Below are positions 16,348 through 25,142 of a stretch of DNA of 64,000 nt, one piece after another. The position numbers and the translations under genes are program-made. Position 1 is the first letter of the stretch. Each line of letters starts with the position of its first letter. Source of the DNA: Rhodophyticola sp017644125 (GTDB lineage: Bacteria; Pseudomonadota; Alphaproteobacteria; Rhodobacterales; Rhodobacteraceae); assembly GCF_042140125.1 (NCBI RefSeq), contig NZ_CP159473.1. One strand, given 5' to 3'. The notes under the pieces were generated by a model that was not told the origin of the DNA, ran no database searches, and saw nothing but the letters and a program-made list of their open reading frames with translations.

Positions 16348-19300
16348 ATGACAATCCGTTTCTTTTCCGATGCAAACCGTCCGGTTCACATGGGCCCCTA
16401 CCCGATGGAACGGCTGGCCCGCGGCCCGATGCCGGATTTGTCTCACGTGCCGCCCTTCGTGCCCCTGGATTTCACGCGCCCCGATACGCCCGCCTCCATC
16501 GTCAATGCGATGACGGAGTATCAGGCGATGATGGACGCCATCCGCGACGGGCTGGTGACAGCGTCCCGGTCCGTATGCCCGGATGACCCGACCGAACGTG
16601 CCAACCACCTGAAGGCGTTCGGATACTTCTCCGACGCGTCGATGGTGGGGATCGGGCCGCTGCCCGCCGCGGCGCGCCTGGCGGAGCCCTATCGCAACCC
16701 CGGCATCGACGCGCTGGCCGATGATCTGCGCACCAAGCAGACCAAGACGCTTGCCTCTGGCATCGACATGATCATGGCCGATCTGAAAGACGCGGTAGAG
16801 GCCCCGCCGAGCACGATCGATGCCCATACCCGCGCGATCGTCTTTCTTTACGAGATGCCGCGCGACCCGCGTTCGGACGAGAAAGGGGTGGGCTGGCTGG
16901 ACGATGCGCAGGCCTATCGCGCCTGTTTGCGCGCAACCGAAACCGCCGTGGTGCTGGCCAATTACATCCGCATTCTGGGCTGGGATGCCAAGGCGCATAC
17001 GGGCACCAGCGCGGATGTGGACCTCAACGTTCTGGCCGTGGCCGCGGGCCTTGCGAGTGTCGAGAATGGCACGCTGGCAAACCCCTATCTGGGCAGCCGT
17101 TTCGGCATCGCCGCGATCACCACCGAATTCGATCTGACCGTTGACGCGCCGCTGGCTCAGATGGCCCGGCAACCCCGGTTCAGAACCAAGGGGCCAGCCT
17201 GGTGGCTGGGCAAGGGGTTCGCCAAATCCGCGCTGAACCGTGACCCGTTCGCGCGGCGCGACTTCGCCGACGGCCCGCACCCGTTCGAGACGCTGACGCG
17301 CGTGGACACGCCCACGACCTATATCGACGAACCGAATGTCGCCCGCGTGCCCAAACGTTCGGATATGTTTGCCCGCGCCCAGTTCGGCGATATGGGCAAG
17401 GCCAATCAGAACGCCGCGAAAGGCGGCTATTACGTGCGCAAGGCCGCACCTTCCATGGCGCAGCGGCGGATGTTGGGGGCATTCGTGCTGTTGCAGGACG
17501 GGCCGGCCGCAGACGGGCCGCGCCCCGACGACCCCCAGGCCAATGCCGATGCGATCAAGGCGGCCAGCTATTTTCTGGGCATCGACGCCGTCGGGATCAG
17601 CCGCTGCCCCGACTGGACATGGTATTCCCACGACGCGCGCGGCGACCCGATCACACCGCCCCACGATCAGGCGATCAGCATGATCATCGATCAGGGCTAT
17701 GAGACGATGGAAGGCGCCTCCGGCGATGACTGGATCAGCGTTGCGCAATCCATGCGCGCCTATCTGCGGTTTTCGCTTCTGGGCGGCGTCATCGCCAAGC
17801 AGATCAGAAATCTCGGCTACAGCGCCAAGGCCCATACGGTGCTTGAAGGGGAGGTGTTGCAGCCGCCCCTGTTGCTGCTGAGCGGTCTGGGCGAGGTCTC
17901 CCGCATCGGGGAGGTCATCCTGAACCCGTTCCTTGGCCCCCGCCTGAAATCGGGCGTGGTGACGACCGATATGCCCATGGCCCATGACAAGCCGATCGAT
18001 TTCGGCCTGCAACGGTTCTGCGAAAGCTGCAACAAATGCGCGCGCGAATGCCCCTCGGGGGCCATCACCGCCGGGCCGAAGCTGATGTTCAACGGCTATG
18101 AAATCTGGAAATCGGACAGCGAACGCTGCGCCAGCTACCGGATCACCACACTTGGCGGGGCGATGTGCGGCCGCTGCATGAAAACCTGTCCGTGGAACCT
18201 GGAGGGGCTGTTTGCCGAAAAGCCCTTTCGATGGGCGGCGATGAACATCCCGGCGACGGCCCCCGCATTGGCCAGGCTCGATGACGCGCTGGGAAACGGG
18301 GGGCTGAACCCGGTCAAGAAATGGTGGTGGGATCTGGAGCTGCGCGAAGACGATAGTTACGGCCCTGCGTCGCATCCGGTCAACGCCCGCGATCTGCAGC
18401 GCGATCTGAACCTGAAATACGAGGATCAGACGCTGGCGGTCTACCCCGCCCCGCTGGCGCCGCATCCGTATCCCTACCCGTTCCCGATGGATCGCGAGGC
18501 GGGGATCGAAGCCTATCAGGCGATGATCACCGCGGAGGAGCATCGCGACCGTCTGGCCCGCGGGGACGACAGCGTGGTGCATCGCTACACCAACGATGGC
18601 GACAGCCCGGTCCTGCAGGTCGTGGTGACCGGGGCCGAGGCGATGACACCGGAGGTCACCAAATACGAGTTCCGCGCCGCCGATGGCGGTGCGTTGCCGG
18701 AATGGACCGCGGGCGCGCATCTGGACATTGTCGTGGCGCCCGAGTTCCTGCGCCAGTATTCCATGTCCGGCGATCCCGCGGATCGCACGAAGTACCAGAT
18801 CGGCGTCCTGCGGGAGGATCTGGGCCGGGGCGGTTCTCGGCTGATGCACCGCATTTTCAGCGAGGGGCGGCAGATCTTCATCTCCCGGCCGATCAATCAC
18901 TTCCCGCTGGAGGAGCAGGCCCCCTTCAGCCTGTTGATGGGCGGCGGCATCGGGATCACGCCGATGATCGCCATGGCCCATCGCCTGCATGCATTGGGCA
19001 AGCCCTTTGCCCTGCATTATTGCGCGAAATCACGGGCCAGCGCGGGTTTCCTGAACGATCTGGCCGCAATGGAATGGGCCGGAAACCTGCATCTTCATAT
19101 CTCCGACGAAGGCACACGGGCCGATCTGGATGCGATCATGGCCGCCGCCCCCGAAGGCACCCATGTCTATACCTGTGGCCCCGAGACATTCATGGGCGCC
19201 GTGATCGACAGCGCCACGGCGCACGGCATCCCTGAAGAGGCGCGGCATCTGGAATACTTCTCGGTCCCCGAGGTGCCGGACTATGTGAACCACGATTTCA

Positions 19301-19554
19301 TCCTGCGCCTCAGGGATGGGCGCGATCTGCTTGTGCCGGCCGAGAGATCCGCCACGGATGTTCTGGCTGAAAACGGCATTCATGTGGATGTGAAATGCTC
19401 CGACGGGATCTGCGGCGTCTGCAAATGCGGGCTGGTTTCCGGCGCCGTGGAGCACAGGGATTTCGTGCTGTCGAAAGCGCAGCGGCAACACAGCATCATC
19501 TTGTGTCAATCCCGCGCGGCGGAGCCTGGAGACATTGTCGAAATCGACCTCTAG
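16348..19554 (+). CDS. Self-sufficient reductive dehalogenase fused to flavin reductase and [2Fe-2S] ferredoxin
   Basis: A 1068-residue fusion. Residues ~1-690 are a cobalamin-dependent reductive dehalogenase of the oxygen-tolerant catabolic type (NpRdhA/BhbA-like). Two [4Fe-4S] clusters are visible: Cys558, 561, 564, 568 (CESCNKCARECP) and Cys594, 607, 610, 614 (CGRCMKTCP). Tyr426 (WTWYSHDARG), Lys494 (YSAKAHT) and an Arg near 556 are candidate equivalents of the NpRdhA catalytic Tyr/Lys/Arg. Residues 206-270 repeat the pattern of 485-545, as in the pseudo-duplicated NpRdhA fold. Residues ~750-970 are a phthalate-dioxygenase-reductase-like module (RQYSMSG for flavin, GGGIGITPM and YTCGPETFM for NAD(P)H), then a plant-type ferredoxin (Cys1017, 1022, 1025, 1053). 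There is no Tat signal and no RdhB anchor gene, so it should act in the cytoplasm using NAD(P)H. It would remove halogen from an organohalide. Its stop interlocks with that of soeC. Confidence 0.9.
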   Translation: MTIRFFSDANRPVHMGPYPMERLARGPMPDLSHVPPFVPLDFTRPDTPASIVNAMTEYQAMMDAIRDGLVTASRSVCPDDPTERANHLKAFGYFSDASMVGIGPLPAAARLAEPYRNPGIDALADDLRTKQTKTLASGIDMIMADLKDAVEAPPSTIDAHTRAIVFLYEMPRDPRSDEKGVGWLDDAQAYRACLRATETAVVLANYIRILGWDAKAHTGTSADVDLNVLAVAAGLASVENGTLANPYLGSRFGIAAITTEFDLTVDAPLAQMARQPRFRTKGPAWWLGKGFAKSALNRDPFARRDFADGPHPFETLTRVDTPTTYIDEPNVARVPKRSDMFARAQFGDMGKANQNAAKGGYYVRKAAPSMAQRRMLGAFVLLQDGPAADGPRPDDPQANADAIKAASYFLGIDAVGISRCPDWTWYSHDARGDPITPPHDQAISMIIDQGYETMEGASGDDWISVAQSMRAYLRFSLLGGVIAKQIRNLGYSAKAHTVLEGEVLQPPLLLLSGLGEVSRIGEVILNPFLGPRLKSGVVTTDMPMAHDKPIDFGLQRFCESCNKCARECPSGAITAGPKLMFNGYEIWKSDSERCASYRITTLGGAMCGRCMKTCPWNLEGLFAEKPFRWAAMNIPATAPALARLDDALGNGGLNPVKKWWWDLELREDDSYGPASHPVNARDLQRDLNLKYEDQTLAVYPAPLAPHPYPYPFPMDREAGIEAYQAMITAEEHRDRLARGDDSVVHRYTNDGDSPVLQVVVTGAEAMTPEVTKYEFRAADGGALPEWTAGAHLDIVVAPEFLRQYSMSGDPADRTKYQIGVLREDLGRGGSRLMHRIFSEGRQIFISRPINHFPLEEQAPFSLLMGGGIGITPMIAMAHRLHALGKPFALHYCAKSRASAGFLNDLAAMEWAGNLHLHISDEGTRADLDAIMAAAPEGTHVYTCGPETFMGAVIDSATAHGIPEEARHLEYFSVPEVPDYVNHDFILRLRDGRDLLVPAERSATDVLAENGIHVDVKCSDGICGVCKCGLVSGAVEHRDFVLSKAQRQHSIILCQSRAAEPGDIVEIDL

Positions 19555-20471
19555 GCGCGGGTGTAATAGGTCATCACGCTGTGCTCCGCTTCGGCGAAGA
19601 ACAGCCAGCGTTCGGCCAGAAGCCCGCCCAGAAAGGCAAGAACGGCCAAAAGCAGAAAAAGCCCGGGCCACAGGCCCCAGGATGCAAACAAAGTTGCGAA
19701 GACCGGAACGATCCCGCCCAGCACCAGCGCGATCTGGCGCAGCTTGGCCTGATGCTTGCGCCCGATCTTGTGGCCCATCTCCTTCAGCAGGTAATTCCCG
19801 CCCGTGTGCGGGGCTTCCAGCATGCGCACTTTGCCCATGGCGCCCAGACCGGTGGCGCTTTCCGGGGTGGACAGGACCGGGGCCGTATCCCCCCGGCGCC
19901 ACCAGCCGAGCTTTGCGCCCCACGCCAGAAACACGAGCAGCGCCGCCACGGTCGGTAACAGGCCCGCGCCACCGGCAAAGACCTGCGCCAGAAACGCGTA
20001 GATCAGCGCGCCACCGGCCAGCGAAAAGCACAGAAACACCACCGGCGTCAGTGGCTGGCACCAGCGCTGCACGGTTTTCAGCTGCGCATAGATCATCGAG
20101 GTGGAATAGACCGTGATCAGCGAAAAGGCCGCCGTCAGCAGCCCCAGTAGCCGCCCTTGCCCGCCCATCAGCAGGCTCAGCGCGAAGGCCCCGGCAAGGG
20201 CCAGCGCGACGATGGCCAGCACCCCCTCCCGCGAGAGCCAGGAGCTGCGCCACTGGCTGAGCGCGCGCCATGCCCGCTCCGGATGGCCCAGATGGAAGGT
20301 CGAGGATACCAGACCGGCCATGGACAGGCCAAAGCCGATCACGAACCCGGCCCAATAGAGACCCCCCTGCGGCGTCAGGCCCAGAAACGCAGCCAGACCA
20401 AGCGCCGCAAGAACGCCAAAACCGGCGCCGGAACTGACCGTGAAGAAGATGATCGAATAGGCCGGATGCAT
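19551..20471 (-). CDS. soeC: SoeC/DmsC-type membrane anchor subunit
   Basis: A 306-residue DmsC/YnfH-family protein with about eight hydrophobic helices and an N-terminus MHPAYSIIFFTVSSGAGFGVLAALG typical of these anchors (given across two motifs). STFHLGHPERAWRALSQWRSSWLSREG is the family signature region. It would bind quinone and anchor the Mo/Fe-S subunits to the cytoplasmic side of the membrane. Its ATG overlaps the soeB stop, and its stop shares the CTAG with the convergent dehalogenase stop. The assignment as SoeC rather than DmsC rests on the Tat-less SoeA and gene order. Confidence 0.8.
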   Translation of the reverse strand: MHPAYSIIFFTVSSGAGFGVLAALGLAAFLGLTPQGGLYWAGFVIGFGLSMAGLVSSTFHLGHPERAWRALSQWRSSWLSREGVLAIVALALAGAFALSLLMGGQGRLLGLLTAAFSLITVYSTSMIYAQLKTVQRWCQPLTPVVFLCFSLAGGALIYAFLAQVFAGGAGLLPTVAALLVFLAWGAKLGWWRRGDTAPVLSTPESATGLGAMGKVRMLEAPHTGGNYLLKEMGHKIGRKHQAKLRQIALVLGGIVPVFATLFASWGLWPGLFLLLAVLAFLGGLLAERWLFFAEAEHSVMTYYTRA

Positions 20472-21226
20472 CAGAGCCTCTCCAGCGCGCGGTCCAGCCA
20501 GCCGAAGAACCCCTCCGCCCGTGTCTCGCGCGCATCCGCCGCCAGATCGGCAAGATCGGGCAGATGAGGAACGGGCTCGGGCGTTCTGGGCCGGGGCGGC
20601 AGGTATTTGTTCACCGGTCCGGTGCCCAGCTCCGGCATCAGGTCGAACCCGCCGCGCGCGGCCACCAGTTCGGACACGGCCGAGGCCGGATCGTTCAGAT
20701 CGCCGAAATGCCGCGCACCGGCCGGGCAGGTCCGCACACAGGACGGAATCCGATCCTCCTCGACGATGTTCTCGTTATAGATCCGGTCGACGCAGAGGGT
20801 GCATTTCTTCATGACCTTTTCGACCGGATCCATCTCCCGGGCGCCGTAGGGACAGGCCCAGGCGCACAGGCCGCAGCCGATGCATGCATCCTCATTGACC
20901 AGCACGATCCCGTCTTCGACGCGTTTGTAACTGGCCCCTGTTGGGCAGACGGTCACGCAGGGCGCATCGTCACAATGCAGGCAGGATTTCGGGAAATGCA
21001 CGACCGCGGCGGGGCCCTCCTCCGGCTTGACCTCGAATGTGTGGACCCGGTTCAGGAACACGCCAAGCGGGGCATCGCCGTAGGCATCGGCATCGGCCAG
21101 GGCCGAGCCATAGCCGCCGGTGTTCCATTCCTTGCAGGAGATCACGCAGGCATGGCAACCGACGCAGGTATCCAGATCGATCACGAGGCCGAGTTTCACC
21201 CCGGTCGAGGCAGGCAGAGAGGTCAT
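20471..21226 (-). CDS. soeB: SoeB-type [4Fe-4S] ferredoxin subunit
   Basis: A 251-residue DmsB/SoeB-like electron-transfer protein with four cysteine clusters: CVGCHACVISC, CLHCDDAPCVTVCPTGA, CIGCGLCAWACPYG and CTLCVDRI...CVRTCPAGA. It passes electrons between the molybdenum subunit and the membrane anchor. The ATG at 21226 overlaps the soeA stop and puts the first cluster ~20 residues from the N-terminus, as usual; the frame runs further upstream but only as soeA shadow. Its C-terminal tail after the last cluster is about 80 residues and lacks further cysteines. Confidence 0.86.
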   Translation of the reverse strand: MTSLPASTGVKLGLVIDLDTCVGCHACVISCKEWNTGGYGSALADADAYGDAPLGVFLNRVHTFEVKPEEGPAAVVHFPKSCLHCDDAPCVTVCPTGASYKRVEDGIVLVNEDACIGCGLCAWACPYGAREMDPVEKVMKKCTLCVDRIYNENIVEEDRIPSCVRTCPAGARHFGDLNDPASAVSELVAARGGFDLMPELGTGPVNKYLPPRPRTPEPVPHLPDLADLAADARETRAEGFFGWLDRALERL

Positions 21227-24060
21227 GTCCACTCCTCCCCGTAGGTCACATCTCCGGTGCCGCGCCCCACGGGGCTGTCCTGCGCGTCCATCAGCGGGTC
21301 GAGCGGGCCATCCTCGGCCGGTTCGATCCGCACCCGCAAATCGTACCACGCCGCCTGCCCCGTCACCGGGTCGGAATTGGCCCATCGCAGCCCGTCGCCC
21401 TTGGGCGGAAGAAGCTCGGAGATGAGGTGGTTAAGCAAGAACCCCTTCGTCGCCTCGGGCGCGCCCGGCGACAGCGCCCAGGCGCCCTTGCGCTTGCCGA
21501 TGGCATTCCATGTCCAGAGCGTCTTGCCATTGGCTGCATCGGTCCGGCGCACCGGCACCTTGATCTTGCCGTGATGCGAGATCACCCAGGCCCATCCGCC
21601 ATCGGTGAGGCCCGCGCTCTCCATCACCTCCCCGGGCACATAAAGCGGGTTTTGCCCGTGGATCTGCCGCAGCCAGGCATTCTGGGACCCCCAGGAATGG
21701 TACATCGCCGCCGGGCGCTGCGTGATTGCGTGAAGCGGGAAATCCCCGGTCACGGCCTCGCCCTCGAATGGCGGGTACCAGACGGGAAGCGGATCGAAGG
21801 CCAGGGCCACCTGCGCGCGCAGATGCTCCGGAGGCTGCCGCTCGCCATGGCCTTCGGCGGCCAGCTGGAACTTGCGCAGGGTTTCGACATAAATGTCGAA
21901 GGTATAGGGCTGCGGCGCATCGTAAAACCCCATCCCGACGGCCCAATCCTGATAGGCCTGATTGGCCATTTTGTAGAACTGCGCGTTGGCCGGAATATCG
22001 CTTTGCCAGAAGCCGCCATTCTCGATGTAGCGGTCCAGCTGATCAGGGTTTGGCCGGCCGCGCCCGATATCCTCCCCCTCCCCCCGCCAGCCCGCCAGCG
22101 GCCCGACACCGGGCTTGCGCTGGTGATTGACGATGTAATCCGCGTAATCCCTGTAAACCGCATCGCCCGCCTCGGTGACGAAGCCCGGCAGGCCAAGCCG
22201 CGCGCCCAGATCGATCAATACCGATTGAAAGCCTCGCACCTCCCGGTCCGGCTCCACCACCGGCCAGCGGATCGCATCGGCCACCGCGTCGGGTTCGCAG
22301 ATCGGGCGATCCAGCAAGGAGATGCAGTCATGCCGCTCCAGATAGGTCGTGTCCGGCAGGATCAGATCGGCATAAGCCACCATTTCCGACGAATAGGCAT
22401 CGAAATAGATGATATGCGGAATCCTGTAGCTGCCATCGGCGTTTGTGGCCTCCAGCATGTCCATCACGCCGCGGGTATTCATCGACGAATTCCATGCCAT
22501 GTTCGCCATGTAGAGAAAGAGCGTGTCTATCTCGTAGGGGTCGCCCGCGACCGCGTTCGAGATCACCATATGCATCAGCCCGTGAACCGACAGCGGCGCC
22601 TCCCATGTGAAGGCCTTGTCGATCCGTTCGGGATGACCGTCCTTGTCCAGGCGCAAATCCTCCGGCCCCCTTGGATAGCCCAGATGCGGGCCCGCCAGCG
22701 GCGCGTTCGGATGGGCTTCGCTATGCGGCGTGGGGTGGGCCAGAACGGGCTTGGGGTAAGGCGGCTTGAAACGGAACCCGCCCGGGCATTCGACGGCGCC
22801 AAGCAGGATTTGCAGCAGGTGCAGCGCGCGCGCCGTCTGAAACCCGTTGGAATGGGCCGAGATGCCCCGCATCGCATGAAAGCTGACCGGCCGGCCGATC
22901 ATCGTGGCATGACGCTCGCCGCGCATATCGGTCCAGGGCTGATCGAGCGTGATCGCCTCGTCGAAGGCGGTGCGCGCCAGTTCTGCGGCCAACCGGCGGA
23001 TGGTTTCGGCGGGTACACCCGTCCGCTCGGCCACCGCCTCGGGCGCATATTCCGCCCCCAGATACCGCCGGGCCAGCAGGTCGAAGGACGGGACCGCACT
23101 TCGCCCGTCGGGCAGCGTCACCTCACCGTGCAGCGCGGCTTTGGTCGAGATCTCCGTCCAGCCGCGCGCGCGATGCTCCTCCCGGTCCCAGACCAGCGGT
23201 TCCCCGGCTTCGTTTCGCGCGATCAGCCCGTGATCGGGCCCGCCATCGTTCTGCACCACCAGATGCGGCGCGTTCGTGTAGCGCAGCAGGTAGTCGAGAT
23301 CGACATGACCCGACCGCAACAGCTCGTGGATCAGCGCAAGAATGAACAACCCGTCCGTACCCGGCGTGATCCCCACCCATTCATCGGCAATCGCATTGTA
23401 CCCCGAGCGCACCGGGTTGACGGCAACCACCTTGGCCCCGCGCGCCTTCAGCTTTCCCAGACCCATCTTGATCGGGTTGCTGTCGTGATCCTCGGCGACA
23501 CCGAAGATCATGAACATCCTCGTGCGGTCCCAATCCGGGGAGCCGAACTCCCAGAACGCGCCGCCCATCGTGTAGATACCGGCCGCCGCCATGTTGACCG
23601 AACAGAACCCGCCATGGGCAGCATAATTCGGCGTTCCGTATTGCTGCGCCCACCAGCCGGTGAAGCTCTGGCTCTGGTCACGGCCGGTGAAGAAGGCCAG
23701 TTTCTTCGGGTCCTTCTCGCGGATCGGTTTCAGCCATGAGACGGCGATCTCCATCGCCTCCTCCCAGCCGATCTCCTCGAACCGGCCCGAGCCGCGCGGC
23801 CCCACGCGCTTGAGCGGTGCCTTCAGCCGTGCGGGAGCGTAATGCTGCATGATCCCGGCGGAGCCTTTCGCGCACAGCACGCCCCGGTTCACCGGATGAT
23901 CGCGGTTGCCTTCGATATAGCGGATCCGGGGAACACCGTCGGCATCCGCGCGCAGATGCACATCGATGCCGCAGCGGCAGGCGCACATGTAGCAGGTGGT
24001 CTTGCGAACCTCGTCCGAAACCCGGGGGGAGGTCTCCAGAAAGGGTTGCTTCGCGCTCAC
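21223..24060 (-). CDS. soeA: SoeA-type molybdopterin sulfite dehydrogenase catalytic subunit
   Basis: A 945-residue DMSO-reductase-superfamily molybdoenzyme. The N-terminal [4Fe-4S] ligands are Cys23, Cys26, Cys30 and Cys63 (CYMCACRC ... LCAKGSAG). Further hallmarks are FFTGRDQSQSFTGWWAQQ, GGFCSVNMAAAGIYTMGG and the C-terminal pterin-binding domain. There is no twin-arginine signal, as expected for the cytoplasmic SoeABC enzyme, which oxidises sulfite to sulfate and feeds the quinone pool. The start is GTG at 24060; the frame is closed by TGA just upstream and no strong Shine-Dalgarno is visible. Alternatives in the same superfamily, such as tetrathionate or polysulfide reductase, normally carry a Tat signal. 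Sulfite as substrate is inferred by family. Confidence 0.82.
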   Translation of the reverse strand: MSAKQPFLETSPRVSDEVRKTTCYMCACRCGIDVHLRADADGVPRIRYIEGNRDHPVNRGVLCAKGSAGIMQHYAPARLKAPLKRVGPRGSGRFEEIGWEEAMEIAVSWLKPIREKDPKKLAFFTGRDQSQSFTGWWAQQYGTPNYAAHGGFCSVNMAAAGIYTMGGAFWEFGSPDWDRTRMFMIFGVAEDHDSNPIKMGLGKLKARGAKVVAVNPVRSGYNAIADEWVGITPGTDGLFILALIHELLRSGHVDLDYLLRYTNAPHLVVQNDGGPDHGLIARNEAGEPLVWDREEHRARGWTEISTKAALHGEVTLPDGRSAVPSFDLLARRYLGAEYAPEAVAERTGVPAETIRRLAAELARTAFDEAITLDQPWTDMRGERHATMIGRPVSFHAMRGISAHSNGFQTARALHLLQILLGAVECPGGFRFKPPYPKPVLAHPTPHSEAHPNAPLAGPHLGYPRGPEDLRLDKDGHPERIDKAFTWEAPLSVHGLMHMVISNAVAGDPYEIDTLFLYMANMAWNSSMNTRGVMDMLEATNADGSYRIPHIIYFDAYSSEMVAYADLILPDTTYLERHDCISLLDRPICEPDAVADAIRWPVVEPDREVRGFQSVLIDLGARLGLPGFVTEAGDAVYRDYADYIVNHQRKPGVGPLAGWRGEGEDIGRGRPNPDQLDRYIENGGFWQSDIPANAQFYKMANQAYQDWAVGMGFYDAPQPYTFDIYVETLRKFQLAAEGHGERQPPEHLRAQVALAFDPLPVWYPPFEGEAVTGDFPLHAITQRPAAMYHSWGSQNAWLRQIHGQNPLYVPGEVMESAGLTDGGWAWVISHHGKIKVPVRRTDAANGKTLWTWNAIGKRKGAWALSPGAPEATKGFLLNHLISELLPPKGDGLRWANSDPVTGQAAWYDLRVRIEPAEDGPLDPLMDAQDSPVGRGTGDVTYGEEWT

Positions 24061-24312
24061 GACAGGCGGCCCGCCGGTTTTCCGGGCACAGCCTGCGAAA
24101 ATCGCTCATTTCCGATCATCTGGCGTCTCCCCTCCACGTTCCGGCGCGGCATCCGCCCATGCGTATCCCCGCCGTCGCACATTGTGGACATCCCCGCCCG
24201 ATGACAAGGGGCGGAGACGAACTGCCATTGCGCGGCCCGAAACGCTGGTCAAAGGCAGGTCAGACCCGGAGGAAGCGGTGCTTGTTGAGACATCGTGGTT
24301 TCGATGGCAGGA
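24061..24312. other. Non-coding upstream region of soeA, junction to accessory zone
   Basis: No convincing gene. The soeA promoter should lie here. Beyond about 24.3 kb the base composition drops and the sequence becomes repeat- and IS-derived. Confidence 0.5.
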
Positions 24313-24452
24313 AACGTGGTGCCCGGTGGCGGCATAACCTGTTGTTTCTATTGTAATAAGTTACGGGGCGTTGGGACTTTTTTCTTTTACCATGTTTGTT
24401 GGGTTTTTCGGATTTCAGTCCCACTTTTCCGAGGGGCATTGAGGGTGGAATT
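24313..24452 (+). repeat. Copy 1 of a ~140-bp repeat beginning with a tRNA-Phe 3'-end-like sequence
   Basis: This stretch is closely similar to 30596-30740. Shared blocks include GCGGCATAACCTGTTGTT, TAATAAGTTAC, GGGACTTTTTTCT, CCATGTTT and GTCCCACTTTTCCGA. It opens at 24317-24332 with TGGTGCCCGGTGGCGG, which differs at one position from the 3' end of the tRNA-Phe gene at 32655-32670. The pair brackets the IS3/RTX/IS1182 segment in direct orientation, as expected for attachment-site duplications or a duplicated island end. It contains no gene. Confidence 0.75.
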
Positions 24453-24587
24453 GCGTGGCGTAGATCGGAGCCACATTGCTCCTAGCTAGTCATGCGAATT
24501 GCATTACTGCTCACCAGGTCCATCAGAACACACCTTCTTTTGGGCTGCGCAAAGAAGTTGGGTCGGCTCTCACACAGCATTCACCGG

Positions 24588-25141
24588 TGACCTGCTCCCC
24601 TGAAAAGTCCTCGATTTGAGGTTAGCCTGTTCTCCAATTGAGGAGACAGACGATAAAGAGATCACGGTTCAGCGAAGCGCAGATCATTGGCATCCTGAAG
24701 GAGCATCAGGCGGGCGTGAGCGCGCCGGATCTGTGCCGGAAGCACGGGATCAGCGATGCGACCTTCTACAACTGGCGACGGAAGTACGGCGGCATGGAAG
24801 TCGCCGATGCCAAGCGGCTGAAGGCGCTGGAAGCCGAGAACGCCAAGGTGTCACGCTGGACTTCTCGCGGCCAGGAAAGCCAACAGACAACGCGTTCATA
24901 GAGAGCTTCAACGGCAAGTTCCGTGCGGAATGCTTGAACACGCATTGGTTCATGAGCCTTGACGATGCGCGGACAAAAATGGAGGACTGGCGAAGAGACT
25001 ACAATGAAGTACGACCCCACAGCGCAATTGGGAATAAGCCACCGATCTCGCTGATGAATGGCTCAGGGCTAGAAGAACCGCCCTAAGCTCAAACCCCCGG
25101 AAAACCTCCGGCCGGGCGGTCCGACAACGGGGAGCAGCTCA
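24588..25141 (+). mobile_element. Internally deleted IS3-family element
   Basis: Terminal inverted repeats TGACCTGCTCCCC (24588-24600) and, on the opposite strand, TGAGCTGCTCCCC (25129-25141) match at 12 of 13 bases and begin with TG / end with CA. Between them, the 5' part of orfA is joined to the 3' part of orfB, so about half of a normal ~1.2-kb element is missing. No target duplication is visible. Its right end abuts the open frame of the RTX gene. Confidence 0.8.
24638..25086 (+). pseudogene. IS3-family transposase remnant (orfA N-terminus plus orfB C-terminus)
   Basis: From the TTG at 24638 one frame encodes an OrfA HTH (SRFSEAQIIGILKEHQAG, LCRKHGISDATFYNWRRKYGG, ADAKRLKALEAENAK) and stops being OrfA-like near 24848. 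Another frame then encodes the end of OrfB: DNAFIESFNGKFRAECLN with the last DDE glutamate region, and YNEVRPHSAIGNKPP, ending at 25086. The catalytic core with the first two aspartates is deleted, so the element cannot transpose by itself. Confidence 0.85.
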
Positions 25142-25142
25142 A

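Noticed and set aside
16339..19017. 892-codon minus-strand open frame opposite the dehalogenase
   Set aside because: Its amino-acid content (His, Arg, Gly rich) and lack of motifs mark it as the antisense of rdhA.
21037..23739. 900-codon plus-strand open frame opposite soeA
   Set aside because: Antisense shadow of a well-recognised molybdoenzyme; no motif or start signal of its own.
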